Positions 43,567 through 52,849 of a stretch of 64,000 nt of DNA are shown one piece after another. A program made the position numbers and the translations under genes. The notes under the pieces were generated by a model. The model was given only the letters and a program-made list of their open reading frames with translations. It did not search any database and was not told the origin of the DNA. Source of the stretch: Pseudomonas migulae (GTDB lineage: Bacteria; Pseudomonadota; Gammaproteobacteria; Pseudomonadales; Pseudomonadaceae); NCBI RefSeq assembly GCF_024169315.1, contig NZ_JALJWR010000001.1, positions 1,323,501 through 1,387,500 of the forward strand, written 5' to 3'. Every line of letters starts with the position of its first letter. Within the stretch, counting starts at the first letter, position 1.

Positions 43567-44085
43567 TTAAGAACTGGCCGGACGATTATAGGCGGCCCAT
43601 ACGAGACGCTGATAACAATTATCATACTGCAAATCAGGGAATAAGGCCTTAATCCGCCACCAGCCTGCAGGCACGCGCTCCCTAACATGCAGATAGGCAG
43701 TGGTTGTATATGATTGTACCAACACCCCTAAATGCTCATACAACTCCCATGAGCCCTCGTTTCCAGGTGTTAATGTCCGCTCAACATGGGCCCTGAATAA
43801 CGTAGGTCTACCGGCCGATTCTGATCCCACCAGATTAACGTCAAAATAAACCTTAGTGTTCGGATCATTCAATTCAGGCAACCACACCACCTGTGTCGTA
43901 TAGACTGCTTCGTTACCTGTAAATGGAGAGTTCTTTGTTCTGCGAAACAATTCCTCTCTACTCTTCACCTGCTCATCGGGACCTACATATTTCAGTGTAT
44001 TATCGCCGTGACTTACAAGACACTTCACACTGTCTACCGATGAGAACTGGCCATTCGAAAACGAAATAAATTCATTATGATTCAT
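43567..44085 (-). CDS. Hypothetical protein of 172 residues, AT-rich orphan
   Basis: The frame starts at ATG 44085 with AAGGGTGA upstream and has a plausible promoter further up, so it is probably a real gene. The protein is soluble, without signal or membrane segment, rich in aromatic residues (WELYEHLGVLVQSYTTTAYL, PAGWWRIKALFPDLQYDNCY) and predicted to be mainly beta. I recognise no family. Its GC content and codon use are clearly lower than those of its neighbours, and it lies in an AT-rich stretch from about 43500 to 44550, which points to recent transfer. It stands alone between a convergent MFS gene and the DapF-like cassette. Confidence 0.65.
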   Translation of the reverse strand: MNHNEFISFSNGQFSSVDSVKCLVSHGDNTLKYVGPDEQVKSREELFRRTKNSPFTGNEAVYTTQVVWLPELNDPNTKVYFDVNLVGSESAGRPTLFRAHVERTLTPGNEGSWELYEHLGVLVQSYTTTAYLHVRERVPAGWWRIKALFPDLQYDNCYQRLVWAAYNRPASS

Positions 44086-44548
44086 AAATCACCCTTCCAA
44101 TAGGATATCAAGCCTAGTTATGACTCAACCCAGGAGAACTGAAACTCAACAAATTTATTCCTTGGGCAAAACAAACTTCCTTGAAGTTTTCGATCGGAGC
44201 CAAACAATCGAATACAAAGATCTACACAGCTGACCGACATTGTTTCATTTTTGTAAAACAATACAGATAAAGTAACTCGCCACGCCTAACTTGACCACTG
44301 TCATAAATGACAGGAAAATATAACCATATGAAACAAAAAAAGTATTTTTAATTTCAAATCCGCTTGATCATTTCTTCACATGCAGCTTATTTACTGTCCC
44401 TCATGATTCAACGCTTGCTCGTTAACGCCCCTATTGGATAGGAGGGAACCGCCAGATACATAGCTAACTAAAACAACACACCTGCCATTGCCGCGACCAG
44501 GTGAGATTTATTGACTCCTCTGTTGATCACGAGCAGGTATTAGTCCTG
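44086..44548. other. AT-rich intergenic region upstream of the orphan gene
   Basis: These 463 bases are much more AT-rich than the rest of the window. A likely promoter for the orphan gene on the minus strand is TTGAGT (44123-44128) and TCCTAT (44100-44105) with a 17-base spacer. A 37-codon plus-strand frame from 44120 has no ribosome site and is probably not a gene. The right end carries a small hairpin (AGCAGG 44532-44537, CCTGCT 44545-44550) at the end of the DapF-like gene. Nothing else is recognised. Confidence 0.4.
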
Positions 44549-45352
44549 CTAGACATCCGTAAGCGTTCCCGAAAAAATCGCTTCCACCGGCCCAGTAAGA
44601 AACACCGCTCCCACCCCATCCCATTGAACGGTTACGGTCCCGCCATCACATTCAACCTCCACGGATTCATCGAACAAACCCCGACGAATCCCGTTCACAA
44701 CCGCCCCACAACAGCACGAACCCGAACCAAGCGGAATCCCACCCCCACGCTCCCAGATACGCAACCGAATGTGCTTCCGATCAATGATCTGCACGAAATG
44801 CACATTCGTCTTCCGGGGAAACAACGGACCGGTTTCAATGGCCGGCCCAACTGTCGCGATATCAATCGCCGTCAGGTCTTCCACAAAATAGGTGCAGTGC
44901 GGATTGCCCATGCTGCACGCGGCCGGGCTGCCCTCCAGGGGCAAAACAGCCGTGTCCATTTCCTGAGCCAAAGGAACATCCGACCAGCTGAAAAGCGGCG
45001 CGCCCATGTTGACCGAAATGGCGCCGATGGCGGTCCGTTCGCAGCTCAGCAAACCTCGGTTGGTGCGGAGCATTATCGAAGTCGAACTAGACTCGCGCAT
45101 CAGCCTGTCCGCGGCACCGCGGGTTGCGCTGCCGCACGCATCCAGCGGGTAGCCATCGGCGTTCCAGAACTCCAGGCGCGCGGCGGCGTCTTTGCAATCG
45201 AGCAGTACCGCGAGCTGATTGAATCCGATGCCGTGGTTGCGATCACCCATTCGCCGAGCAATGGCACTGGTCACTGGGTTGGCGGAGTTTCGTGCGTCGA
45301 CAATAACGAAGTCATCGCCATTGGCGTGCATCTTGTGAAAACTCAGCGGCAT
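44549..45352 (-). CDS. Diaminopimelate epimerase-like protein (DapF paralogue) with altered active site
   Basis: The 267-residue protein starts at ATG 45352 (AGGA upstream). The DapF fold is clear: KMHANGDDFVIVDA, HGIGFNQLAVLL, WNADGYPLDACGS, SMGNPHC, and RKHIRLRIWERGGG are collinear with the E. coli enzyme. One catalytic cysteine is kept (DACGS, residue 73 in standard numbering). The second, in the standard QACGSGAC, is replaced by serine: here LGSGSCCCG. GNGARC after the first cysteine reads GSATRG, and the conserved GND near the N-terminus reads GDD. A two-base racemase needs both thiols, so this is unlikely to be the housekeeping enzyme. It is the last gene of a four-gene cassette. Confidence 0.85.
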   Translation of the reverse strand: MPLSFHKMHANGDDFVIVDARNSANPVTSAIARRMGDRNHGIGFNQLAVLLDCKDAAARLEFWNADGYPLDACGSATRGAADRLMRESSSTSIMLRTNRGLLSCERTAIGAISVNMGAPLFSWSDVPLAQEMDTAVLPLEGSPAACSMGNPHCTYFVEDLTAIDIATVGPAIETGPLFPRKTNVHFVQIIDRKHIRLRIWERGGGIPLGSGSCCCGAVVNGIRRGLFDESVEVECDGGTVTVQWDGVGAVFLTGPVEAIFSGTLTDV

Positions 45353-45410
45353 AAACAGATCCTGGCGACGAGGCATGTGGGACGGATCTAGCCCCATTCG
45401 CAGCGCTTTT

Positions 45411-46310
45411 TCAAGCTGGCCGCGAATAGCGCTCGATCATCCCACAGCCAAGAATTTCGCTCAGGCGCTTCCCATCGCTCATCCGGCGAAACAACCCGGG
45501 CGTTTGCCACGGCGCATAACCGTCGATATTGGGAGCGCCCATGCCGGCCATCACGTCGGCGATCAGCACCGAGCGTGTCTCGAACGAGATCCGCGTCAGG
45601 CCGGTGCTGTTGCCGACGCCGGCATGGGCATGGGCGCCGGAAAAGGCAATGAGGCTGCCCGGCTCGATCTCGACGGCAATCCCCTCCTCCGGATCGACTA
45701 CCTCCAGCAGGTGCGGGATGGCCTCGTCGGCGTCCACCGCATTGCGCCCGTCCTGATGGGAGCGCTGCAGAATGGCGCGCATATCGAAAGTGATACTTGA
45801 GTTGAGCAGCGGCCGCTGCCACAGGCCGGGGTACAGCGCGAACGTCCGCCCGGCCGTGACCGGATAAACCGGCGCCCACCAGTTGGTCTGCGCATACAGG
45901 TTCGAGCCCCAGGTATCGCGGTGGAAGGCGATGGTGGCCGTGGTGCGGGCGCGTGGGGTGAACGGCTCGGGTTCTCGATGGGGCTGGAAACGCAGGTGCA
46001 ATCGATCACACGCCAGAGACTCCGGGGTCAACCCGAGCTGTTCGATGACGGCGTGCCATAGACGCTGGATCTCGGCCGAGCGGGCGAATTCGTTCTGGCA
46101 TTTGGCGAACAGGACCGTCTGCTGTTCGTGGCTCAGGTGGCGATGGATGTGTTGTGGCAGCCACGGATGCAGGGCGTCTTCGAGAAATGCACGGGTGAAT
46201 TCGACCAGCGCTGTCATGGGCGGTAAGTCCGCGGCAAGCAGGATGTCGCCGGCGTAGACGCGGTCGTGGAAGTGGCGAGCAGTGCCCGGGAGGGCAAGCG
46301 GGCTGTACAT
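45411..46310 (-). CDS. Putative Fe(II)/2-oxoglutarate dioxygenase (phytanoyl-CoA dioxygenase-like)
   Basis: The 299-residue protein starts at ATG 46310. The central part has a metal-type His-x-Asp in TIAFHRDTWGSNLY, a distal histidine in AFSGAHAHAGVGNSTG and an arginine nine to ten residues later in TRISFETR, the arrangement that binds iron and 2-oxoglutarate. PGSLIAFSG before the distal histidine is the usual strand. The family hydroxylates or otherwise oxidises small molecules and amino acids. It lies 58 bases before the DapF-like gene and 106 bases after the GT61 gene, all on the minus strand. Likely role: a tailoring step in a small biosynthetic set. The assignment rests on motifs. Confidence 0.7.
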   Translation of the reverse strand: MYSPLALPGTARHFHDRVYAGDILLAADLPPMTALVEFTRAFLEDALHPWLPQHIHRHLSHEQQTVLFAKCQNEFARSAEIQRLWHAVIEQLGLTPESLACDRLHLRFQPHREPEPFTPRARTTATIAFHRDTWGSNLYAQTNWWAPVYPVTAGRTFALYPGLWQRPLLNSSITFDMRAILQRSHQDGRNAVDADEAIPHLLEVVDPEEGIAVEIEPGSLIAFSGAHAHAGVGNSTGLTRISFETRSVLIADVMAGMGAPNIDGYAPWQTPGLFRRMSDGKRLSEILGCGMIERYSRPA

Positions 46311-46416
46311 GACCAGAGGTTCCCTGAAGAGGCGTCCTCGACTGTAGATCCGCGCCCATCGTTACGAAAGTGGCAGATCGGGTAAAAAATTGCGGATCAG
46401 CGAGCTTTGGCAGCCG

Positions 46417-47535
46417 TCATGAAGGAAACAGATCCAGTGTGCGCTCCACCTCTTCGATGTCGATTCTGAAGCCATCGCCCTCAGGCGTTCCGACCACAAA
46501 GCCGAAATTCTGCTGGTCGCGATCCGTCAGGTATTTGAAATAACTGACGAAGCGGTTCGGTGGCTGCAGCGTCAGCAACGAACCGCCCTGCTGCAGTACA
46601 TTGACGCCATGGACGAGTTGACTGCCTTCGACCCCGATCACGGTCCGCGCGCCGGCACAGGTTGCCACGATAGTCGGGACGTCGGTTTGCAAAGGATCGA
46701 GTACGCGAAACCCACGGGTCTTGCGCAGGTGTTCGGCGATCTCGAGTTCGTTGCGCAACAGGCGCAAGTCGCCGGCGCTGCCGCGAAGAATGAACACGCC
46801 TGGGTGATCCTCATCGCTCACGTGGGACAGCAACTTTTCACCCATGGCCCGGTAACGCTGGTGCCTGCTTTGGTTGTTGCTGAAATCGTCGAACAACACA
46901 AGCTCATGAAAAAACGCGCCGTTCAAGCGAACCGGCTTCATGCCCAGCCAGTCTTCGTACGCGAGGGTCTGCGCAGACAGGGGAAACCGGGCGGAGGGCG
47001 CGGTGGTCACCGGGACGCCTTCGTCGCAGGCCAATGGATAGGTCGGGAAGTCTTCCATCAACCGCGTTCCAAACCAGGTATTGCCATTTTGCGTGCAGAA
47101 AACGGCCCCGCGTTCGATCTCGTTTTCCACGACGATGCGCGGAAACTTGCCGGGCTTGAGCGACAGCCAGAAACTTGCCTTGTCCTTGTAGAGTGCGCCA
47201 TCGATCAGCCAGACATTTTCGAGCAAGTAACCCCGTGTCGGGCCTTGCACCACGTCACCCAGCCCTTCCATGGTGCGCGCGGGATGCTCGAAAGGATAAA
47301 AGCGCTTGGCCTCCCATCCTGTCACCCGTTCCATCTGATTGGGCAGGAAGAACGCCGGTGGCGAATGCGACACCCCGCCCGGCGCAACGTCCCAGCGCTT
47401 CACCGCCAGGCTTTTCAAGTTGATCTCTGCCGTGTGTGCGAGTCTTTTTCTTGCCATGTGCTTGTAGGCGGCAAGGGTCCACTTCCTTCGATTGCCAGCG
47501 ATCGAAGTGCTGATTTCCGAGACATCGCTTTCCAT
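46417..47535 (-). CDS. Glycosyltransferase family 61-like protein
   Basis: The 372-residue protein starts at ATG 47535 with a strong GGGAGG site. The C-terminal half matches the GT61 (DUF563) pattern: HPGVFILRGSAGDLRLLRNE, the middle helix LRKTRGFRVLDPLQ, and VIGVEGSQLVHGVNVL, where the GSQL/H segment is the nucleotide-sugar site. GT61 enzymes transfer pentoses, GlcNAc or related sugars to glycans or proteins. In the N-terminal half no signal is seen. It is between the FemAB/GNAT-like gene (38 bases upstream) and the oxygenase gene, so it is probably part of the same product assembly. Confidence 0.8.
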   Translation of the reverse strand: MESDVSEISTSIAGNRRKWTLAAYKHMARKRLAHTAEINLKSLAVKRWDVAPGGVSHSPPAFFLPNQMERVTGWEAKRFYPFEHPARTMEGLGDVVQGPTRGYLLENVWLIDGALYKDKASFWLSLKPGKFPRIVVENEIERGAVFCTQNGNTWFGTRLMEDFPTYPLACDEGVPVTTAPSARFPLSAQTLAYEDWLGMKPVRLNGAFFHELVLFDDFSNNQSRHQRYRAMGEKLLSHVSDEDHPGVFILRGSAGDLRLLRNELEIAEHLRKTRGFRVLDPLQTDVPTIVATCAGARTVIGVEGSQLVHGVNVLQQGGSLLTLQPPNRFVSYFKYLTDRDQQNFGFVVGTPEGDGFRIDIEEVERTLDLFPS

Positions 47536-47573
47536 GAAAAGTCCTCCCTTCGGGACAATGTGTCCTGAAATAC

Positions 47574-48719
47574 TCAGCTGGATGGAATCCTTTCCATAAC
47601 GGGTGGGGTCTGCAAGTTTGCGTAGCGACTGCGCAAGGTCTCGAGGAACTGTTCGCCCGAGTTCTGGGCGCAGTAGAGATAAATCTTGTGCAGCCCGCCG
47701 AACACCATTTCATGATAGCGGCTGGCGGCTTCCTCATCGCTGGGCCCGTCAGGCAAGCCAAGGTGAAGGGTCAATTCCTTGCCTTCGGCAGCGAAAAGCG
47801 GCGTGTCCCACAGGAACCTGGCGACACCGGTCTTGGGCAGATGCAGAAACATGTAAGCGTGGTTTCCCAGGGAATCGATGTCACCGCCGCGCCTTCTTTT
47901 CCATTTCAGCAGTCCGTCATCCGGCCGTGCCACGCAAAGACCGATGTCGTAATAATCGAAGCCTTCATTGATCGCCGATTCAAGCGCCATGAAGGTGGTA
48001 ATCGCGTTGACTTCGCCCAGCCGCTTGGCATCTGAAAAAACCGCCTCGGTGTAGCCGAAACGCAGCGTGCTCCAGTAGCGTTTTCCACCACGCGTTACCA
48101 CGCAGCCAAGGTGACAGCCAATCACCTCGCCCTCTCTCTCGATAAGGTCAAGCCGCCCGACCGTCCTGGCGATCCTGAACACTTCCTCGGTGGGAAATTG
48201 CGCGGTGTGAATGCCCTGCCTTGCTTCAGCATAAGGCCGCAGCATTTCCCTGTCGGCCTGTGCAATTTCTTCATCCAGCAGCGCCGGTCGCATGTTATAG
48301 AGCGGTCGGTTCTTGCGGATGTTTCGACGCAACTCACCATCGTATTTCGCGGTGATGTCCTCGAGGGATCGCCCCAGCGGTACGACAGCACTCAGGTACA
48401 AGGGGACAGACAAAGCCCCCGGGGTCCGCACCTCACTGACCACCACCACATGATTCGACTCGGCGGGTGTCGGCTCGCCCTCCGTCACAGCGATATTCTT
48501 CCCGCCGATGAGCAGCTTGGCCATCTCCCGCTGCTGTTTCCTTCCGATATAAAGAATCTCGTACGGGCTGTCCTTCTGCAGCCTGAACCTGGCAACCTCC
48601 CAGCGCCAGAAACACGCCCGTGCGAGGATGTCTTGCCACCAGTTTGCAGCGTTTCGAATCTCATACCGCATTGAAGGCGATATGAGTTTTCGGATAACGG
48701 CCGCCACGTTCTCTTTCAT
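47574..48719 (-). CDS. FemAB/GNAT-type acyl- or aminoacyltransferase
   Basis: The 381-residue protein starts at ATG 48719 (AAGGA upstream); a longer frame to 48770 has no better site. The GNAT_6/FemAB pattern is present: LRRNIRKNRPLYNM, VIGCHLGCVVTRGGKRYWSTLRF and EVNAITTFMALESAINEGFDYYDIG, the last being the usual helix and strand before the catalytic pocket, followed by LLKWKRRRGGD. Such enzymes move an acyl or amino-acid group to an amine, for instance in peptidoglycan bridges, exopolysaccharides or natural products. It is the first gene of the four-gene minus-strand cassette. Confidence 0.75.
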   Translation of the reverse strand: MKENVAAVIRKLISPSMRYEIRNAANWWQDILARACFWRWEVARFRLQKDSPYEILYIGRKQQREMAKLLIGGKNIAVTEGEPTPAESNHVVVVSEVRTPGALSVPLYLSAVVPLGRSLEDITAKYDGELRRNIRKNRPLYNMRPALLDEEIAQADREMLRPYAEARQGIHTAQFPTEEVFRIARTVGRLDLIEREGEVIGCHLGCVVTRGGKRYWSTLRFGYTEAVFSDAKRLGEVNAITTFMALESAINEGFDYYDIGLCVARPDDGLLKWKRRRGGDIDSLGNHAYMFLHLPKTGVARFLWDTPLFAAEGKELTLHLGLPDGPSDEEAASRYHEMVFGGLHKIYLYCAQNSGEQFLETLRSRYANLQTPPVMERIPSS

Positions 48720-48913
48720 TGCTTCGTCATCCTTGTGGGTTTTCTGCTGTGCAGAGCAGAAAAAGATCATGGCTGAACTTCAAGAGGCGTGCTTAAACCT
48801 TGATATTGAAGACATATTTAATGAAGCAACGCTTGCAGATTCAGTACTAGTAAAGATCAAGGCAGGGGGTTTGCAAGCGGCATGCCGGTCTTTCCGATTG
48901 AAACCTCCGTTCA

Positions 48914-48950
48914 CAAAAAAGCCCACTGACCGTCACCGGTTCAGTGGGCT
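48914..48950 (-). terminator. Rho-independent terminator of mqo
   Basis: On the minus strand AGCCCACTGA, an 11-base loop and TCAGTGGGCT are followed by a T run. Arms are at 48920-48929 and 48941-48950 and the A run at 48915-48920 on the plus strand. It lies directly after the mqo stop codon and ahead of the cassette's promoter region. Confidence 0.9.
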
Positions 48951-48967
48951 TTCAGATTACGCCCTGA

Positions 48968-50614
48968 TTACAGAGCCATGTCGCTCGCTGCGTTGGCTTT
49001 CGGTGCCTTTGGCGCCTCGGCCGGAGCAGCCGTCGGAGCCGCTACCTGACCGATCGCCGGCGGTGGAGTCAGCTGCAACACCTTGGCGGTGTAGGCCCAC
49101 TCTTCAGCCACTTTTTCAGGGCTACCGTTCAGCTGAGTGCCATAGCTCGGCACGATCTGGTGCAGCTTTTCCTGCCAGGCAGGCGAAGCCACCTTGTCCT
49201 TGAACACTTTCTGCAGCACGGTCAGCATGATCGGCGCAGCGGTCGAGGCACCCGGCGAGGCACCCAGCAGACCGGCGATGGAGCCGTCAGCGGAAGCCAC
49301 GATTTCAGTACCCAGTTTCAGCACGCCACCGGCCGCTTCATCACGCTTGATGATTTGCACGCGCTGGCCGGCTTGCCACAGGCGCCAGTCTTCAGCCTTG
49401 GCGTTCGGGAAGTATTCTTTCAGGGCGTTGAGGCGGTCTTCATCCGACAGCATCAGTTGGCCGGCGAGGTACTCGACCAGCGGGTATTCCTTGATGCCGA
49501 CCTTGGTCATTGGCCACACGTTGTGCGTGGTGGTCGTGGTCAGCAGGTCCAGGTACGAACCTTCCTTGAGGAACTTGGTGCTGAAGGTCGCGAATGGGCC
49601 AAACAGGATGACGCGTTTGCCGTCCAGGACACGGGTGTCCAGGTGCGGAACCGACATTGGCGGAGCGCCAACGGAGGCCTTGCCGTACGCCTTGGCCAGG
49701 TGTTGCTCGGCGATGGTCGGGTTCTCGGTCACGAGGAACGAGCCGCCTACCGGGAAGCCTGCGTATTCCTTGGCTTCAGGAATACCGGACTTCTGCAGCA
49801 GGTGCAGGGCACCGCCGCCCGCGCCGATGAACACGAACTTGGCGTCAGTTTCGGATTTGCTGCCGTCTTTCAGGTTTTTGTAGCTGACGCGCCAGGTGCC
49901 GTCTTCGTTCTTGGTGATGTCTTGCACTTCGCTAGACAGTTTCAAGTCGAATTTCGGGGTGGTTTGCAGGTGCGCAACGAATTGGCGGGTGATTTCGCCA
50001 AAGTTCACGTCGGTACCGATCGGGCTCCAGGTGGCGGCGATTTTCTGGTTCGGGTCACGCCCTTCCATCATCAGCGGAACCCACTTCTTGATCACAGCCG
50101 GGTCTTCCGAATACTGCATGCCGGCAAACAGCGGGCTCGCTTGCAGGGCTTCGTAGCGCTTCTTCAGGAACTTGATGTTGTCATCGCCCCACACAAAGCT
50201 CATGTGCGGCGTGGAGTTGATGAACGAACGCGGGTTTTTCAGCACGCCTTGCTGAACCTGCCAGGCCCAGAACTGACGGGAAATCTGGAACGCTTCGTTG
50301 ATTTCAACGGCTTTCGGGATCGATACGTTGCCTTTATCGTCTTCCGGGGTGTAGTTCAACTCGGCCAGGGCGGAGTGACCGGTACCGGCGTTGTTCCAGC
50401 CATTGGAGCTTTCCAGGGCGACGCCGTCGAGGCGCTCGATCATTTCCATCGAAGTGCCAGGTTCCAGCTCATTGAGCCAGACACCGAGGGTCGCGCTCAT
50501 GATGCCGCCGCCGATGAGCAATACATCGACTTTCTTTGCCTCTTCCGCGTGAACGGACGTGATCCCCATCGACAAAGCCAGCCCCAGCAGGGCTGTGTTC
50601 ATTTTCTTAAACAT
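48968..50614 (-). CDS. mqo: Malate:quinone oxidoreductase with signal peptide
   Basis: The 548-residue FAD enzyme oxidises malate to oxaloacetate and passes electrons to quinone in the respiratory membrane. It starts at ATG 50614 (AAGGTG upstream); a frame to 50737 is open but lacks a site. Marks: [21 protein letters not shown] for [42 protein letters not shown] and [40 protein letters not shown] near the N-terminus is a Sec-type signal, and the last 30 residues are rich in alanine and proline. Many Pseudomonas Mqo proteins have this form. Single gene with its own terminator; regulation cannot be read. Confidence 0.97.
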   Translation of the reverse strand: MFKKMNTALLGLALSMGITSVHAEEAKKVDVLLIGGGIMSATLGVWLNELEPGTSMEMIERLDGVALESSNGWNNAGTGHSALAELNYTPEDDKGNVSIPKAVEINEAFQISRQFWAWQVQQGVLKNPRSFINSTPHMSFVWGDDNIKFLKKRYEALQASPLFAGMQYSEDPAVIKKWVPLMMEGRDPNQKIAATWSPIGTDVNFGEITRQFVAHLQTTPKFDLKLSSEVQDITKNEDGTWRVSYKNLKDGSKSETDAKFVFIGAGGGALHLLQKSGIPEAKEYAGFPVGGSFLVTENPTIAEQHLAKAYGKASVGAPPMSVPHLDTRVLDGKRVILFGPFATFSTKFLKEGSYLDLLTTTTTHNVWPMTKVGIKEYPLVEYLAGQLMLSDEDRLNALKEYFPNAKAEDWRLWQAGQRVQIIKRDEAAGGVLKLGTEIVASADGSIAGLLGASPGASTAAPIMLTVLQKVFKDKVASPAWQEKLHQIVPSYGTQLNGSPEKVAEEWAYTAKVLQLTPPPAIGQVAAPTAAPAEAPKAPKANAASDMAL

Positions 50615-50999
50615 CTGTAGCACCTTTGATAAAACGCCATCCGCCCTTCCATCTTCACTCACAAGCCCTTGTTTCACGGCATTCAGGCAGGATGTCGTGG
50701 GTACTCGCACATGAAGACTGAGAGGGTGGGCACACAAGGCCGACGTGTTCCATCGACCTCAGTTTATATGTCCCTTCTGAACTGACTTTTTATCTTTATT
50801 AGCTTCAGCTACTTGAGCGACAGTGATTCTGCTGGCGCGTCTCGAGGACGCGCAAACTGAATAGGTCAAACCAAGTTGTGGCAAAGAATATCACGACATC
50901 GCAAACCCGCGCGTCTGTTCCCGACCTGATAGTCCGAGCATAGACGCCGAGGCCACTATACTCATCGTGATTTTCTCGGTGAGTCGGTGGGGAGCAGTC
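50615..50999. other. Divergent intergenic region between mqo and ilvD
   Basis: These 385 bases hold both promoters. On the plus side TATACT at 50957-50962 is a good -10 element for ilvD without a clear -35. A perfect hairpin GCGCGTC-TCGAG-GACGCGC lies at 50835-50853 near the middle. No gene is seen. Confidence 0.45.
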
Positions 51000-52682
51000 A
51001 TGAGCGACAAAGACAACTTGCGCAAATATTCCTCTCAAGTGGTCGACGGCGTGGAGCGCGCGCCCGGCCGCTCGATGTTGCGCGCCGTGGGTTTCACGGA
51101 CGAGGACTTCAAGAAGCCGCAGATCGGCATCGCCTCGACCTGGGCGATGGTGACACCGTGCAACATGCACATCGACAAGCTGGCGATAGAGGCTGAAAAA
51201 GGCGCGAATGCCGCCGGGGCCAAGGGCGTGATTTTCAACACCATCACCATTTCCGACGGCATCGCCAACGGCACCGAGGGCATGAAGTATTCGCTGGTGT
51301 CGCGGGAGGTGATTGCCGATTCAATCGAGGTCGTCGCCGGGTGCGAAGGCTTTGATGGCCTGGTGACGGTGGGCGGTTGCGACAAGAACATGCCGGGCTG
51401 CCTGATCGGCATGGCACGGCTGAACCGCCCTTCCATCTTCGTATATGGCGGTACGATCCGCCCGGGTGCCGGCCACACCGACATCATTTCCGTGTTCGAA
51501 GCCGTGGGCCAGAATGCGCGCGGTGACATCAACGAAATCCAGGTCAAGCAGATCGAGGAAGTGGCGATTCCCGGCCCCGGTTCCTGCGGCGGGATGTACA
51601 CCGCCAACACCATGGCTTCGGCCATTGAAGCGCTGGGCATGAGCCTGCCCGGTTCCAGCTCTCAGGACGCCGTCGGCAGCGACAAGGCCTCGGACAGTTT
51701 CCGCGCCGGCCAGCAGGTCATGGAGCTGCTGAAGCTGGACCTCAAACCGCGGGACATCATGACCCGCAAAGCCTTCGAAAATGCGATTCGCGTGGTGATC
51801 GCCCTCGCCGGCTCGACCAATGCGGTGCTGCATCTGCTGGCCATGGCGCACGCCGTGGATGTCGAGCTGACGCTGGATGATTTTGTCGAGCTGGGCAAGG
51901 TGTCGCCGGTGGTGGCCGACCTGCGTCCCAGCGGTCAATACATGATGAGCGAACTGGTCGCCATCGGTGGCATTCAACCGCTGATGAAGCGCATGCTCGC
52001 GGCGGGCATGTTGCATGGCGATGCCATGACCGTGACCGGCAAGACCCTAGCGGAAAACCTCGAAAACGTGGCGGATTACCCCGAAGGCCAGGACGTGATC
52101 CTGCCCTTCGACCGGCCGGTCAAGAAGGATTCCCACCTGGTCGTGCTGCGCGGCAACCTCTCGCCCACTGGCGCGGTGGCCAAGATCACGGGCAAGGAAG
52201 GCCTGCGTTTTGAAGGGACGGCGCGGGTCTATCACGGCGAGGAAGGTGCGCTGGCCGGCATTCTGAACGGTGAGGTGAAAGCCGGTGACGTGATCGTGAT
52301 TCGCTACGAGGGCCCCAAGGGCGGCCCGGGCATGCGCGAAATGCTCTCGCCGACGTCGGCGGTCATGGGCAAAGGCTTGGGCAAGGACGTTGCGCTGATC
52401 ACCGACGGCCGTTTCTCCGGGGGTTCGCACGGTTTCGTGGTGGGGCACATCACGCCGGAGGCTTTTGATGGCGGGCCGATTGCGTTGATCGAAAACGGCG
52501 ACAGAATCACCATTGATGCCGAAAGCCGGCAGATCACCGTGGACGTTTCCGATGCTGAGCTGGCCGAGCGCAAGACCCGCTGGGTGCGGCCGGAATCGAA
52601 GTACAAACGCGGGGTGTTGGCGAAGTATGCGAAGACGGTGTCGAGTGCTTCGGAGGGGGCTGTGACGGATAAGTACCTTTGA
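51000..52682 (+). CDS. ilvD: Dihydroxy-acid dehydratase
   Basis: The 560-residue enzyme dehydrates 2,3-dihydroxy-isovalerate and -methylvalerate in valine and isoleucine synthesis with an Fe-S cluster. ATG 51000 has GGGGAG upstream. Cluster cysteines are seen in [11 protein letters not shown] and [15 protein letters not shown], a third in the N-terminal TPCNMH; the acid-base serine region is [22 protein letters not shown]. At 560 residues it belongs to the short type shared with actinobacteria and plants and not to the 615-residue E. coli type. Sugar-acid dehydratases of the same superfamily are an alternative, but the motif set fits IlvD best. It stands alone, with a REPIN after it. Confidence 0.92.
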   Translation: MSDKDNLRKYSSQVVDGVERAPGRSMLRAVGFTDEDFKKPQIGIASTWAMVTPCNMHIDKLAIEAEKGANAAGAKGVIFNTITISDGIANGTEGMKYSLVSREVIADSIEVVAGCEGFDGLVTVGGCDKNMPGCLIGMARLNRPSIFVYGGTIRPGAGHTDIISVFEAVGQNARGDINEIQVKQIEEVAIPGPGSCGGMYTANTMASAIEALGMSLPGSSSQDAVGSDKASDSFRAGQQVMELLKLDLKPRDIMTRKAFENAIRVVIALAGSTNAVLHLLAMAHAVDVELTLDDFVELGKVSPVVADLRPSGQYMMSELVAIGGIQPLMKRMLAAGMLHGDAMTVTGKTLAENLENVADYPEGQDVILPFDRPVKKDSHLVVLRGNLSPTGAVAKITGKEGLRFEGTARVYHGEEGALAGILNGEVKAGDVIVIRYEGPKGGPGMREMLSPTSAVMGKGLGKDVALITDGRFSGGSHGFVVGHITPEAFDGGPIALIENGDRITIDAESRQITVDVSDAELAERKTRWVRPESKYKRGVLAKYAKTVSSASEGAVTDKYL

Positions 52683-52710
52683 CGGTTTTTTGCGTTGCCT
52701 GTTCTGACGC

Positions 52711-52806
52711 ATTCGCGAGCAAGCCCGCTCCCACATGAGATCAGCGGCGTACACACATTTAGTGTTCGATGCAGATCAAATGTGGGAGCGGGCTTGCTCG
52801 CGAAGA
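52711..52806. repeat. REPIN (two inverted REP sequences)
   Basis: TTCGCGAGCAAGCCCGCTCC starts at 52712 and its inverted partner GGAGCGGGCTTGCTCGCGAA ends at 52804, with CAT/ATG extending both. It lies between ilvD and the convergent chemoreceptor gene. Confidence 0.88.
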
Positions 52807-52849
52807 GGCCTTCGCAGCCACTAAAAAATCAAATGACTCAACACCCGCC

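Noticed and set aside
44120..44233. 37-codon frame in the AT-rich spacer (plus strand)
   Set aside because: No ribosome site; overlaps the predicted promoter of the orphan gene; no protein-like features beyond composition.
48769..49203. Short plus-strand frame between the FemAB-like gene and mqo
   Set aside because: It runs through the mqo terminator hairpin and into mqo antisense; no conserved motif.
49160..50620. 486-codon open frame on the plus strand
   Set aside because: Antisense to mqo, which has full family motifs and the expected codon use.
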